Source of the DNA: an uncultured Alphaproteobacteria bacterium
GTDB taxonomy: Bacteria > Pseudomonadota > Alphaproteobacteria > HIMB59
Assembly: GCA_902575065.1 (NCBI GenBank)
Contig: CACGPU010000003.1
Coordinates: 62,001-126,000 of the forward strand
DNA length: 64,000 nt
Direction of reading: 5' to 3'
The translations under genes and the position numbers were made by a program. The notes beneath the pieces were generated by a model. The model had not been told where the DNA came from. It did not search any database and was given only the letters and a program-made list of their open reading frames with translations. Positions 10,038 through 17,945 of this stretch are shown one piece after another; within the stretch, counting starts at the first letter, position 1; each line of letters opens with the position of its first letter.

Positions 10038-10682
10038 TTATTTGCTTTTAAAGAACTGGTTATACAAAATGTAGGCAGCAAACATTCCAATAACTTGACA
10101 ACTAATAAAAAATATTACAGTGGAGGGATTGATACCCGTAAATGACTCAGTAAACATTCTAGCAATTGTTACAGCCGGATTTGCAAAACTTGTAGATGAT
10201 GTAAATATAAGAGCTGCTGTAATATAAATACCAACATTAAATGAAACTACATTTTTACCATCTGCTCTCGATAGGAGTATGACCAATAACAATCCAGTTG
10301 CAGCGAAAATTTCGGAAATATATATATTTGCTCCACTTCTTATATTTGAAGAAATTTCTATTACATTTAATCCAAATATATAATTTGCAAAAAGTGCTCC
10401 TAGTATAGCTGCAATAATTTGTATTAGTATATAAAGAAATAAATCCCTAGAACTCAATTCTTTTTGTAAGAAAAATATAATTGAAACAATAGGATTAAAA
10501 TGAGCCCCAGAAAAATTTGCAAATATTCTTATTATAAAAATTAGTGTGAAACCTATAACAACAGCATGACTAAATAAAATTACCATTTGATCATTCGTAT
10601 ATTGCTGTCCTGCTATGCCAGATCCAACAATTGATACTAATAAAATAAATGTGCCTATAAATTCAGATATGTATTTTTGCAT
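10038..10682 (-). CDS. Aquaporin / MIP family channel
   Basis: The 214-aa protein has about six hydrophobic segments and the two half-helix motifs of major intrinsic proteins. The second, SFANPAVTIARMFTESFTG, is canonical. The first is GAHFNPIVS, with NPI in place of NPA. It should conduct water or small neutral solutes such as glycerol, H2O2 or arsenite; the substrate cannot be read from the sequence. It is oriented the same way as katG, 103 bp upstream, so an H2O2-related role is conceivable. It diverges from a small membrane protein gene at 10722. Confidence 0.9.
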   Translation of the reverse strand: MQKYISEFIGTFILLVSIVGSGIAGQQYTNDQMVILFSHAVVIGFTLIFIIRIFANFSGAHFNPIVSIIFFLQKELSSRDLFLYILIQIIAAILGALFANYIFGLNVIEISSNIRSGANIYISEIFAATGLLLVILLSRADGKNVVSFNVGIYITAALIFTSSTSFANPAVTIARMFTESFTGINPSTVIFFISCQVIGMFAAYILYNQFFKSK

Positions 10683-10721
10683 TTTTAAAGTCTTAATGTA
10701 TCATTGCTAAGTTTTAAAGAA

Positions 10722-11027
10722 ATGTATTATGAATTTTTAGTTACATACCTTGATGCACCATTTCTATTGCTATCTGCTGTAACCACTGGTTTGATAATTC
10801 GTATTTTTTATAAACAGTATATGAATACAAAGCTACCAATGAGGGTAGTTATTTCTATAGCTCTTTTTCTTATTAATGCGATTATTTTAGTTCCTGGAAT
10901 TGTCTTTTTATATAGATGGGTAATGTTATGTGGTTTTTACCAACCAAGCGGCGTTTTTGAAACAGGGTATGGTTGTAGTGGGGACGTTTTTAGTCTACTT
11001 GTTCCAGGGCTTTTTTTACTTTCGTAA
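10722..11027 (+). CDS. Small membrane protein of unknown function, 101 aa
   Basis: A short frame encodes a hydrophobic protein with two or three membrane segments (FLLLSAVTTGLIIRIF; VVISIALFLINAIILVPG then FLYRWVMLCGF) and a Cys/Gly-rich tail with GYGCSGDVF. ATG at 10722 follows AAAGAA; an in-frame TTG at 10704 is the alternative. It runs divergently from the aquaporin gene, and its last 38 bp overlap the convergent aminotransferase gene. No domain recognised. Confidence 0.5.
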   Translation: MYYEFLVTYLDAPFLLLSAVTTGLIIRIFYKQYMNTKLPMRVVISIALFLINAIILVPGIVFLYRWVMLCGFYQPSGVFETGYGCSGDVFSLLVPGLFLLS

Positions 11028-12303
11028 ACATTTCATCGACCTGATTTTCTTTGATTATTAAAGGTGGAGAAAAAGCAAGCGTATCTCCGTTAGCTCTTAC
11101 CATTAAGCCAAGATCCCAAGCTTTTTTCATAGCTTCAAACCCTCTTGCACCAACAGCGTTACCTTTAGGCTCTAATTCGAGTGCAGCAATCACTCCTAAA
11201 TTTCTAATATCGATTATATGTTTTGTCCCCTTCAGACTATGAGCGGCTTCTTCAATAATAGGAGCCATATGAGCAGCATTATCAAATAATCCCTCTTCTT
11301 GATAAATATCTAGTGTTGCTAAGGCTGCAGCGCAAGCAACAGGATGGCCAGAGTAAGTATATCCATGAAATAATTCTATTGGAGCATCCGCATTTTCCAT
11401 CATTGACTCATAAATAAAGTCTTGAACTATGGTTGCACCCATAGGGATGGTGGCATTTGTAATGCCTTTTGCACATGAAATAATATCTGGTGTTACACCA
11501 AAAAACTCAGATCCAGTTGCTTTTCCCATACGGCCAAAAGCAGTTACGACTTCATCAAAAATTAATAAAATGTCATGTTTTGTGCAGAGCTCTCTTAATC
11601 TTTTTAAGTATCCTTTAGGCGGAGGCAGCGCACCAGTTGATCCAGCAATTGGCTCAACAATTACAGCTGCAATAGTTGATGCATCATGCAATTGAACAAG
11701 ACGCTCTAAATCATCGGCAAGTTCTGCTCCATGTTCAGGTTCACCTTTTGAAAAAGCATTTAATTTTAAATTGTGGGTATGGCGTAAATGGTCAACACCA
11801 TTTAGCATTGATCCGAAGTACATTCTATTTTTTACCATACCACCTACGCTTATTCCTCCAAAGCCCACACCATGATAACCTCTTTCGCGACCTATTAATC
11901 TAGTTTTAGATGAATGTCCGCGTGCACGTTGATAAGCTAGCGCAATTTTCAATGCACTATCTACTGCTTCAGATCCTGAATTAGAAAAGAAAACATGATT
12001 CATTCCTTCAGGAAAAATCTCTGCTAAACGATTAGCTAGTTCAAATTGTTTTGGATGTCCAAATTGAAAAGGTGGAGAGTAATCAAGATTTTCAATTTGT
12101 TTATTTACAGCTTCTTGAATTTTTTTTCTACCATGACCAGCGTTTACACACCAAAGTCCTGCAGTGCCATCTAAAATTTCTCGATTATCGTCACTAATAA
12201 AATGCATATCTTTAGCACCGACTATAATTCTTGGATCTTTCTTAAATACTTTGTTAGGAGTGAAAGGCATCCACAGCGGTTCTAAATTATTTGGCTTATT
12301 CAT
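10990..12303 (-). CDS. Omega-amino acid (beta-alanine):pyruvate aminotransferase, class III
   Basis: This 437-aa PLP enzyme is of the class III aminotransferase family. N-terminal WMPFTPNKVF followed by LDGTAGLWCVNAGHG is characteristic of beta-alanine:pyruvate transaminases. The cofactor site includes SNSGSEAVDSA, IFDEV (Asp250) and Lys279 in SCAKGITN. Likely substrates are beta-alanine, taurine, hypotaurine or other omega-amines; marine bacteria use relatives for taurine and polyamine breakdown. The ATG at 12303 follows an AGAGAAA site. The leader upstream contains structured RNA, a 27-aa peptide gene and a palindrome (separate entries), suggesting dedicated regulation. Confidence 0.88.
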   Translation of the reverse strand: MNKPNNLEPLWMPFTPNKVFKKDPRIIVGAKDMHFISDDNREILDGTAGLWCVNAGHGRKKIQEAVNKQIENLDYSPPFQFGHPKQFELANRLAEIFPEGMNHVFFSNSGSEAVDSALKIALAYQRARGHSSKTRLIGRERGYHGVGFGGISVGGMVKNRMYFGSMLNGVDHLRHTHNLKLNAFSKGEPEHGAELADDLERLVQLHDASTIAAVIVEPIAGSTGALPPPKGYLKRLRELCTKHDILLIFDEVVTAFGRMGKATGSEFFGVTPDIISCAKGITNATIPMGATIVQDFIYESMMENADAPIELFHGYTYSGHPVACAAALATLDIYQEEGLFDNAAHMAPIIEEAAHSLKGTKHIIDIRNLGVIAALELEPKGNAVGARGFEAMKKAWDLGLMVRANGDTLAFSPPLIIKENQVDEMFTKVKKALEQVD

Positions 12304-12329
12304 TTTCTCTCCAGATTTTAATAAAGATA

Positions 12330-12368
12330 CATTATTCCCTCACAATTGCTTCAGCAAGGGTAATAATG
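12330..12368 (-). ncRNA. Candidate cis-regulatory stem-loop in the aminotransferase leader
   Basis: CATTATTCCCT (12330-12340) pairs with AGGG-T-AATAATG (12357-12368), an 11-bp stem with one bulged base. The 16-base loop contains its own short hairpin (TTGC/GCAA). It lies about 27 bases before the aminotransferase ATG and just upstream of its ribosome-binding site. No T-run follows, so it is not a simple terminator. I could not match it to a known riboswitch class. A protein- or metabolite-binding leader is an inference. Confidence 0.4.
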
Positions 12369-12387
12369 TCATCTTTTAGGGTAGGGA

Positions 12388-12409
12388 GAGGGCAGCGTGG
12401 ACTGCCCTC
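12388..12409 (-). promoter_or_regulatory. GC-rich hairpin following the 27-aa peptide gene
   Basis: Perfect 8-bp arms GAGGGCAG and CTGCCCTC enclose a 6-base loop. In minus-strand RNA it is followed by a C/T-rich tract rather than a poly-U tail. It is strikingly GC-rich for this genome and sits 7 bp after the miniprotein stop codon. It may be a weak terminator, an attenuator or part of a larger folded leader with the next stem-loop. Confidence 0.45.
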
Positions 12410-12416
12410 ATCACAA

Positions 12417-12500
12417 TCACATTTTTGATCCGATGAAACCTGCTATGAACCAAATAATCATAACTATAAAGGGGTAGTGTCCTGTAAACATATCTGCCAT
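12417..12500 (-). CDS. 27-aa single-pass membrane miniprotein
   Basis: The frame starts at ATG 12500, five bases after a near-perfect GGAGG ribosome-binding site, and ends with TGA at 12417. The peptide begins MADMFTGHYP, continues with the hydrophobic stretch FIVMIIWFIAGFIG and ends SKM: a polar N-terminus and one membrane helix. The strong ribosome-binding site, unusual for this genome, and the compact, well-formed sequence argue that it is translated. It lies in the leader of the aminotransferase gene and could be a small membrane partner or a regulatory upstream frame. Function unknown. Confidence 0.55.
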   Translation of the reverse strand: MADMFTGHYPFIVMIIWFIAGFIGSKM

Positions 12501-12546
12501 TTAAACCTCCATGATTCCTTTAATAAAGTTATAGGATTTCATAGTA

Positions 12547-12565
12547 ATATGCAATATTTGCATAT
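12547..12565. promoter_or_regulatory. 19-bp palindrome ATATGCAATATTTGCATAT, candidate operator
   Basis: The arms ATATGCAA and TTGCATAT surround a central TAT. The site lies 47 bp upstream of the miniprotein ATG, in the divergent promoter region between the aminotransferase leader and pncC. Symmetry and spacing suit a dimeric regulator such as a GntR-, LacI- or Lrp-type protein. The binding protein is not evident in the window. Confidence 0.45.
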
Positions 12566-12689
12566 GTATAGTCAAATTTTGTAAATTTATCCACATTTAT
12601 TGTGAATTATGGGGATTAATTATGCATTTTTTTTATACCAATAAGCACCATTGTTATTTCTTCGTCCTTATAATAAGTATAACTAGCTT

Positions 12690-13169
12690 ATGACCGTCGT
12701 TTCGAAAACAATCAAATATTTACTCGATAAAAACATATCAGTTTCAACAGCAGAATCTTGTACTGGTGGTTTGCTTGCAGCAGAATTTACAGCGGTGTCT
12801 GGTATATCTAAAATTTATAAAACTGGTTTGATAACATATTCAAATGACTCAAAAATTAAAAATCTCAAAGTCAAACCAAGTACTATCAAAAAGTACGGTG
12901 CAGTCAGCCGTCAAGTATGTGCTCAAATGTGTTTACATTTACACAAGATTTCCAAAAGTCAGCTAACATTTTCAACAACAGGTGTAGCTGGTCCAAACGG
13001 TGGTACCAAATTAAAACCTGTTGGTTTAGTTTTTATCGGATTATATTTTAAAAAAAATATTTATATCGAACGATTAAATTTCAACCCAAAACTTTCTAGA
13101 ATTCAAATTCAAAAAGGCACAGTGAAAGAATGTTTTCACATGTTAAATAATATTATAGATGAGCTATAA
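12690..13169 (+). CDS. pncC: CinA-family nicotinamide-nucleotide amidohydrolase
   Basis: The 159-aa protein is the stand-alone C-terminal CinA domain, which deamidates NMN to nicotinate mononucleotide in pyridine nucleotide recycling. Diagnostic motifs are STAESCTGGLLAA (residues about 18-30), YKTGLITYSNDSK, the central KYGAVSRQV and TTGVAGPNGG followed by KPVGLVFIGL. The N-terminal molybdopterin-like domain of full CinA is absent, as in many bacteria. The ATG has no obvious ribosome-binding site. It overlaps the helicase gene by 11 bp. Confidence 0.9.
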   Translation: MTVVSKTIKYLLDKNISVSTAESCTGGLLAAEFTAVSGISKIYKTGLITYSNDSKIKNLKVKPSTIKKYGAVSRQVCAQMCLHLHKISKSQLTFSTTGVAGPNGGTKLKPVGLVFIGLYFKKNIYIERLNFNPKLSRIQIQKGTVKECFHMLNNIIDEL

Positions 13170-14460
13170 GCGAAATTATAATAGTTTACTACCTGACGAT
13201 TTCGAACTCAGTAAAGAATTTGAAAATATCACTGATCAACTAGAAAGCACAAAAGATCATTTTTATATTACTGGTAAAGCAGGTAGTGGTAAGTCTACAC
13301 TATTGGCCTACTTTCGATCTATAACAAAGAAGAATACAGTTGTTCTTGCTCCAACAGGAGTTGCTGCAATTCGAGTTAAAGGACAAACTATTCACTCATT
13401 TTTTGGTTTTCCACCAAAGGTTATTCAAACACGACATATAAAAAAAGTAAGACAAATCGAAATTCTTCAAAATTTGGAAACATTAATTATTGACGAGATA
13501 TCTATGGTTCGTGCTGATGTTTTTGATGCGATTGATTATAGCCTTCGTGTTCACAGAAAAAAACTTACACAACCATTTGGCGGAGTTCAGTTAATAATTT
13601 TTGGGGATTTATTTCAACTACCACCAGTTGTGAATATGGATGAGTCAGGACTTCTGCAGCGCATTTATCCTAAAGGTCATTTCTTCTTTCACTCAAATAT
13701 TTTCCAAGACGCACAATTTAAAACACTTGAACTACATAATATTTATCGTCAAAAAGATGATCATTTTATTCATTTGCTTAACTCTGTAAGAGATGGCTCA
13801 ATTACTCACACGCAGATCGAGAATATAAACGACTCTTTAACTGATCACATTGAGATGGATGAAGGTAAAATCATACTTACTACAACTAATGCTCGAGCGA
13901 GTAGCATTAATCAAAAATATTTAAGCCAGCTAAATCAGGAGGAGTTTTCTTACAGGGGACAAGCTACTGGCCAATTTTATAAAGAATTATTTCCCACCGA
14001 TGAAATCTTAAAATTAAAAAAAGGAGCCCAAGTAATTATGATTAAAAATGATCCTGAAAAAAGGTGGGTTAATGGATCCATTGGTATAATTCATGATATC
14101 GCTCAAAAAAAAATAAAAGTAAAAATCAATAATAAAATATATGAGGTTAAAAAAGAAAAATGGGATCGTATTCAATATACCTATGATGATGATCAACAAG
14201 AAGTTCAAGAGGAAATAACAGGATCTTTCAAACAGTATCCAATGAGATTAGCTTGGGCAATTACAATTCATAAAAGCCAGGGACAAACATTTGAAAAAGT
14301 TATTATAGATATGAGTCAAGGTTCTTTTGCTCCTGGACAACTTTATGTTGCACTAAGTAGATGTATAAGTTTGGAAGGTATAGAACTGCTAAGACCTATT
14401 AAAAAATCAGATATCATTGTTAACAATCAATTGATAGGTTTCCAAGACAGATTAATTTAA
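13159..14460 (+). CDS. Pif1/RecD2-like superfamily 1B DNA helicase
   Basis: This 433-aa ATPase has the ordered SF1B motifs: Walker A TGKAGSGKST (about 38-47), VVLAPTGVAAI, Walker B LIIDEISMV, GGVQLIIFGDLFQLPPV (motif III), and C-terminal TIHKSQGQTF and QLYVALSRC (motifs V and VI). It should be a 5'-3' helicase acting on replication or recombination intermediates such as G4 or R-loops. It is shorter than eukaryotic Pif1 and lacks the long N-terminal region of RecD. The ATG lies inside the end of pncC (11-bp overlap). Confidence 0.9.
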   Translation: MSYKRNYNSLLPDDFELSKEFENITDQLESTKDHFYITGKAGSGKSTLLAYFRSITKKNTVVLAPTGVAAIRVKGQTIHSFFGFPPKVIQTRHIKKVRQIEILQNLETLIIDEISMVRADVFDAIDYSLRVHRKKLTQPFGGVQLIIFGDLFQLPPVVNMDESGLLQRIYPKGHFFFHSNIFQDAQFKTLELHNIYRQKDDHFIHLLNSVRDGSITHTQIENINDSLTDHIEMDEGKIILTTTNARASSINQKYLSQLNQEEFSYRGQATGQFYKELFPTDEILKLKKGAQVIMIKNDPEKRWVNGSIGIIHDIAQKKIKVKINNKIYEVKKEKWDRIQYTYDDDQQEVQEEITGSFKQYPMRLAWAITIHKSQGQTFEKVIIDMSQGSFAPGQLYVALSRCISLEGIELLRPIKKSDIIVNNQLIGFQDRLI

Positions 14461-14461
14461 G

Positions 14462-14635
14462 ATGGGTAAAAAAATATTATATAGTATTGCAGTCTTTAGC
14501 ATTATAGGTTTAGGCCTATATATTACTTCGACATTTGAATACCATGAATACTATGAGGAATGTGAAAAACAAAGCAACACTCAAGGAGGTATAGAGTCCT
14601 GTGTAGACTTTATGATAGAGGAAGCAAAAAAATGA
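14462..14635 (+). CDS. 57-aa membrane protein with two cysteines, unknown
   Basis: The frame starts 1 bp after the helicase stop and its TGA overlaps the alaX start (ATGA at 14632-14635), so it is locked into the operon. The product has a basic MGKKILY start, a hydrophobic helix (about residues 5-23) and a polar tail with EECEKQ and ESCVDFM. The two Cys could form a periplasmic disulfide. No family recognised. Tight coupling on both sides is the main evidence. Confidence 0.6.
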   Translation: MGKKILYSIAVFSIIGLGLYITSTFEYHEYYEECEKQSNTQGGIESCVDFMIEEAKK

Positions 14636-15315
14636 TTTATCTCAAAGATAGTTATACAAAGAGTTTCGAAGAAAAAATTTTATTAGTCGAGGGTGACAAA
14701 ATCATTACACAAGATAGTTCTTTTTATGCTCAAAGTGGTGGGCAACCCGGAGACAGGGGAGTACTTGAAATTAATGATAAAAAATTCAATGTTATTAACA
14801 CAGTCAAACATGAGTTAGGTATTGCCCATGTTGTTGACTCACAAAATATAAACCTTTCTGGACAAATAAAGGGCCATATTGATTGGGATCATCGATATCG
14901 CTTAATGAAAATGCACACCACGATGCACTTAATGTGTGCAGCATTACCTTATTATGTTACAGGAGGATCAATTGGTTTAGAAAAAAGTAGGATTGATTTT
15001 GATTTAGGTGAAGAAACATTTGAATTTGAAACCTTAAATAAAATCATTAATGAATTTATTCAACAATCTCATTCTATTTCTTATCAGTGGATAACAAATG
15101 ATGAACTAGATCAAAAACCTGAGCTAGTGCGAACCTTGTCAGTTAAACCGCCAAGAACAAATGATAAAATTCGCCTTGTAAAAATAGGAGATATTGATTT
15201 ACAACCGTGTGGGGGAACTCACGTGTCTAATACAAATGAAATTGGCGAATTTAAATTTATGAAGTATGAGAGTAAAGGAAAAATGAATAAACGTATTCAG
15301 TTTACTCTCATATAA
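14632..15315 (+). CDS. alaX: Alanyl-tRNA editing protein AlaX
   Basis: A 227-aa stand-alone homologue of the AlaRS editing domain that hydrolyses mischarged Ser-tRNA(Ala) or Gly-tRNA(Ala) in trans. Motifs include AQSGGQPGDRG near the N-terminus, the zinc-binding MHTTMHLM (HxxxH) and LQPCGGTHVSNTNEIGEF (CxxxH). Length matches the AlaX-M type. It overlaps the upstream small gene by 4 bp and shares 1 base (TAATG) with the following transporter. Confidence 0.92.
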   Translation: MIYLKDSYTKSFEEKILLVEGDKIITQDSSFYAQSGGQPGDRGVLEINDKKFNVINTVKHELGIAHVVDSQNINLSGQIKGHIDWDHRYRLMKMHTTMHLMCAALPYYVTGGSIGLEKSRIDFDLGEETFEFETLNKIINEFIQQSHSISYQWITNDELDQKPELVRTLSVKPPRTNDKIRLVKIGDIDLQPCGGTHVSNTNEIGEFKFMKYESKGKMNKRIQFTLI

Positions 15316-16214
15316 TGCACAAAGCATCCTTTAAAGATTTTTTACTTTTATTTTTATTAGCTGGTATATGGGGAAGTGCGTTCTTTAACATCAAAATTGC
15401 TTCAGAAAGTTATACACCAATGGCACTCGCCTTTGGTAGAATTTTTTTTGCTGCAATAATAATGCTTATTTACTGTTGGATAAGAAAAATTTCAATTGAA
15501 GCATTTGGAGAAAATTGGTCATGGTACGCAACCATAGGATTTGTGAATTTAGTTCTCCCCTTTTTTTTTATTTCATTCGGTATATTAAAAGTTCAAAGTA
15601 ATCTAGCAGCAATCTTGATGTCCACGGCACCCATTGCAGCAACAATCTTAGGACATTTATTTATTCAAAATGAAAAAATTAATCTTTTAAAATTTGTTGG
15701 AATATTAATTGGCTTTCTTGGTATTGTTTATTTATTTTCAGATAATATTCTAATCAATCAGTCAAATATCTTTTATGCTTTTATGGTAATCTTGGGTCCA
15801 GTTTGTTACACCATTGGTGGACTATTCTCACTCAAGCTAAAACATATAAAAAATGAAGTACTTACATCAAGTATTTTAATTTGGGCAGTTATTCTTTTAT
15901 TACCAATTATGTTCATTTTTGAAAATCCAACAGAATTGAGACCCTCTCTTAATGCTACAATTTCTCTTCTGTATCTTGGTATCGTTGCGACAGCGATAGC
16001 TTGGTTAATGAGATTTTATATTCTTAAAAATAACGGCTTAGTTTTTCAATCACAAGTTGCTTACATCATTCCAATTTTTGGTTTGATATTTGGATATCTT
16101 TTTTTAAACGAAAAAATAACTTATAAAATTATTGTTGCCCTTATTGCTGTTTTAATAAGCACTTACTTAATTGAAAAAAGTAAAAAAAATAAGATTACTG
16201 ATAAACTATCTTGA
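15315..16214 (+). CDS. DMT-superfamily (EamA) transporter
   Basis: The 299-aa membrane protein has about ten hydrophobic helices in two EamA repeats. The N-terminal FLLLFLLAGIWGSAFFNIKI and the second-repeat end IPIFGLIFGYLFLNEKITYK are typical. Members export amino acids or other small metabolites; the substrate is not predictable. It shares one base with alaX. Confidence 0.9.
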   Translation: MHKASFKDFLLLFLLAGIWGSAFFNIKIASESYTPMALAFGRIFFAAIIMLIYCWIRKISIEAFGENWSWYATIGFVNLVLPFFFISFGILKVQSNLAAILMSTAPIAATILGHLFIQNEKINLLKFVGILIGFLGIVYLFSDNILINQSNIFYAFMVILGPVCYTIGGLFSLKLKHIKNEVLTSSILIWAVILLLPIMFIFENPTELRPSLNATISLLYLGIVATAIAWLMRFYILKNNGLVFQSQVAYIIPIFGLIFGYLFLNEKITYKIIVALIAVLISTYLIEKSKKNKITDKLS

Positions 16215-16251
16215 TGTTATTTGCTTATAATATACTGTACGCAATCTAATT

Positions 16252-17181
16252 ATGTCAGCAGATATCTTAATTAAAATTGATAATTTAAAAAAAACTTTTC
16301 AAGGAGGTTTAGAAGCCCTTAAAGGAGTTAATTTAGAAATTCAAAGAGGCGAAATTCTTGCACTTCTTGGTCCAAATGGTGCTGGAAAAACAACACTTAT
16401 TAATGCCATATGTGGGATAGTCTTACCTACATCAGGAACCATTTCAGTTGATGGATATGATGTTGTAAAAGATTACCGAAAAACTCGATCGATGATTGGT
16501 CTTGTGCCCCAAGAACTTCATTTAGAAGCCTTTGAAAAAGTTTTTCAAAATGTTTCTTACACTAGAGGTCTTTATGGTAAGAAAAAAGATCCAGCATACA
16601 TAGAAAAAATTCTTAAAGATCTCAGCCTTTGGGATAAAAAAGATAGTAAGCTTCGCGAGCTTTCCGGAGGTATGAAAAAAAGAGCATTAATTGCAAAAGC
16701 ATTGAGCCATGAACCAAAAATACTTTTTCTTGACGAGCCTACTGCAGGTGTCGATATCAATTTACGAAGAGATATGTGGAGAGCGGTGAAAGAACTCAAA
16801 GAAAATGGTGTGACAATCATCCTTACTACTCATTATATTGAAGAAGCTGAGGCTATTTCTGATCGAGTATCTGTAATCAATAATGGCGAAATTATAATTA
16901 CTGATAATAAGAATGATTTAATGAGAAAAATGGGTCAAAAGAATTTAACTATAGAATTTCAAGAGCCTTTCAGTCAAATCCCTTCTACTTTAGAGTCGTA
17001 TAACTTAAAAATGAATAGTAATAACTCTTTAACATATTCTTATGACTCTCACGGATCTTCGACTGGCATTACCGCACTTCTTCAAGACATAAAGTCAGCT
17101 GGTCTAAAATTAAAAGATTTAAATTCCTCCCAGACATCGCTGGAGACGATATTTGAAAAACTTTTGGAGGAGAGTGTATGA
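16252..17181 (+). CDS. yadG: ABC-2 type exporter ATP-binding protein (YadG-like)
   Basis: The 309-aa ATPase carries Walker A GPNGAGKTT, Q-loop VPQE, signature LSGGMKKRA, Walker B ILFLDEPTAGVD and the H-loop TTHY. A C-terminal 80-residue extension is usual for DrrA/YadG-type exporters. Length and partner resemble E. coli YadG (ATPase) and YadH (permease). The exported substrate is unknown. It overlaps its permease gene by 4 bp. Confidence 0.9.
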   Translation: MSADILIKIDNLKKTFQGGLEALKGVNLEIQRGEILALLGPNGAGKTTLINAICGIVLPTSGTISVDGYDVVKDYRKTRSMIGLVPQELHLEAFEKVFQNVSYTRGLYGKKKDPAYIEKILKDLSLWDKKDSKLRELSGGMKKRALIAKALSHEPKILFLDEPTAGVDINLRRDMWRAVKELKENGVTIILTTHYIEEAEAISDRVSVINNGEIIITDNKNDLMRKMGQKNLTIEFQEPFSQIPSTLESYNLKMNSNNSLTYSYDSHGSSTGITALLQDIKSAGLKLKDLNSSQTSLETIFEKLLEESV

Positions 17182-17939
17182 ACTGGACAGGCATAATGTC
17201 GATTTACTTGCATGAAATGGATCGAATGAGAAGAACAACTGTTCAAAGTATATTTTCTCCTGTGATATCATCCTCTCTTTATTTTGTAGTCTTTGGTGCT
17301 GCAATCGGCAGTCGCATCCCTGTGATTGAAGATATCTCATATGGTTCTTTCATAGTGCCTGGTATGATAATGTTAGCTTTACTTACACAAAGTGTTTCAA
17401 ACGCTTCCTCAGGTATCTTTTTTCCAAAATTTCTTGGAACTATAAATGAAATTTATGCTGCCCCACTATCAACAACAGAGATTGTTATTGGTTTTGTTGG
17501 TGCGGCCACTACAAAATCAATAATTTTAGGAAGCTTAATATTAGCAACAGGGTTATTTTTTGTGGAAATATATATTATGCATCCTTTTACAATGATTTTA
17601 ATGCTCGTCTTAACATCTTTAACTTTTAGCTTACTTGGTTTTCTCATAGGGATGTTGTCATCAAATTGGGAGGAGCTATCAATATTTCCTACACTAATTT
17701 TATCTCCACTTGTATTTCTTGGCGGCTCGCTATATTCAATCAACTGGTTACCAGAGTTTTGGCAGAACGTTTCTTTGGTAAATCCAGTTCTTTACTTAGT
17801 AAGTGGTTTTCGATGGAGTTTTTATGAAATGGCTGATGTAAGTATTACAACAAGTTTGATTATGATATTTACTTTTTTAATTCTAAATATTTCTGCAATT
17901 ATTTATATTTTTTCAAAAGGCTTCAAAATTAAAGACTAG
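17178..17939 (+). CDS. yadH: ABC-2 type exporter permease (YadH-like)
   Basis: The 253-aa membrane protein has six predicted helices. The ABC-2 family signature is in the C-terminal half: LILSPLVFLGGSLYSINWLP then NPVLYLVSGFRWSF. It forms an exporter with the overlapping upstream ATPase. Homologues are annotated as drug, polysaccharide or unknown exporters. Confidence 0.9.
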   Translation: MNWTGIMSIYLHEMDRMRRTTVQSIFSPVISSSLYFVVFGAAIGSRIPVIEDISYGSFIVPGMIMLALLTQSVSNASSGIFFPKFLGTINEIYAAPLSTTEIVIGFVGAATTKSIILGSLILATGLFFVEIYIMHPFTMILMLVLTSLTFSLLGFLIGMLSSNWEELSIFPTLILSPLVFLGGSLYSINWLPEFWQNVSLVNPVLYLVSGFRWSFYEMADVSITTSLIMIFTFLILNISAIIYIFSKGFKIKD

Positions 17940-17945
17940 TAACAG

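Larger units (their letters stand above)
12304..12689. other. 386-bp divergent regulatory region with leader structure, miniprotein and operator candidate
   Basis: This spacer separates the minus-strand aminotransferase from plus-strand pncC. On the minus strand it contains, in transcription order, a 19-bp palindrome (12547-12565), a miniprotein gene with a strong ribosome-binding site (12500-12417), an 8-bp hairpin (12409-12388) and a long stem-loop (12368-12330) before the aminotransferase start. On the plus side a TATAAT-like box lies about 15-20 bp before the pncC ATG. Confidence 0.6.
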
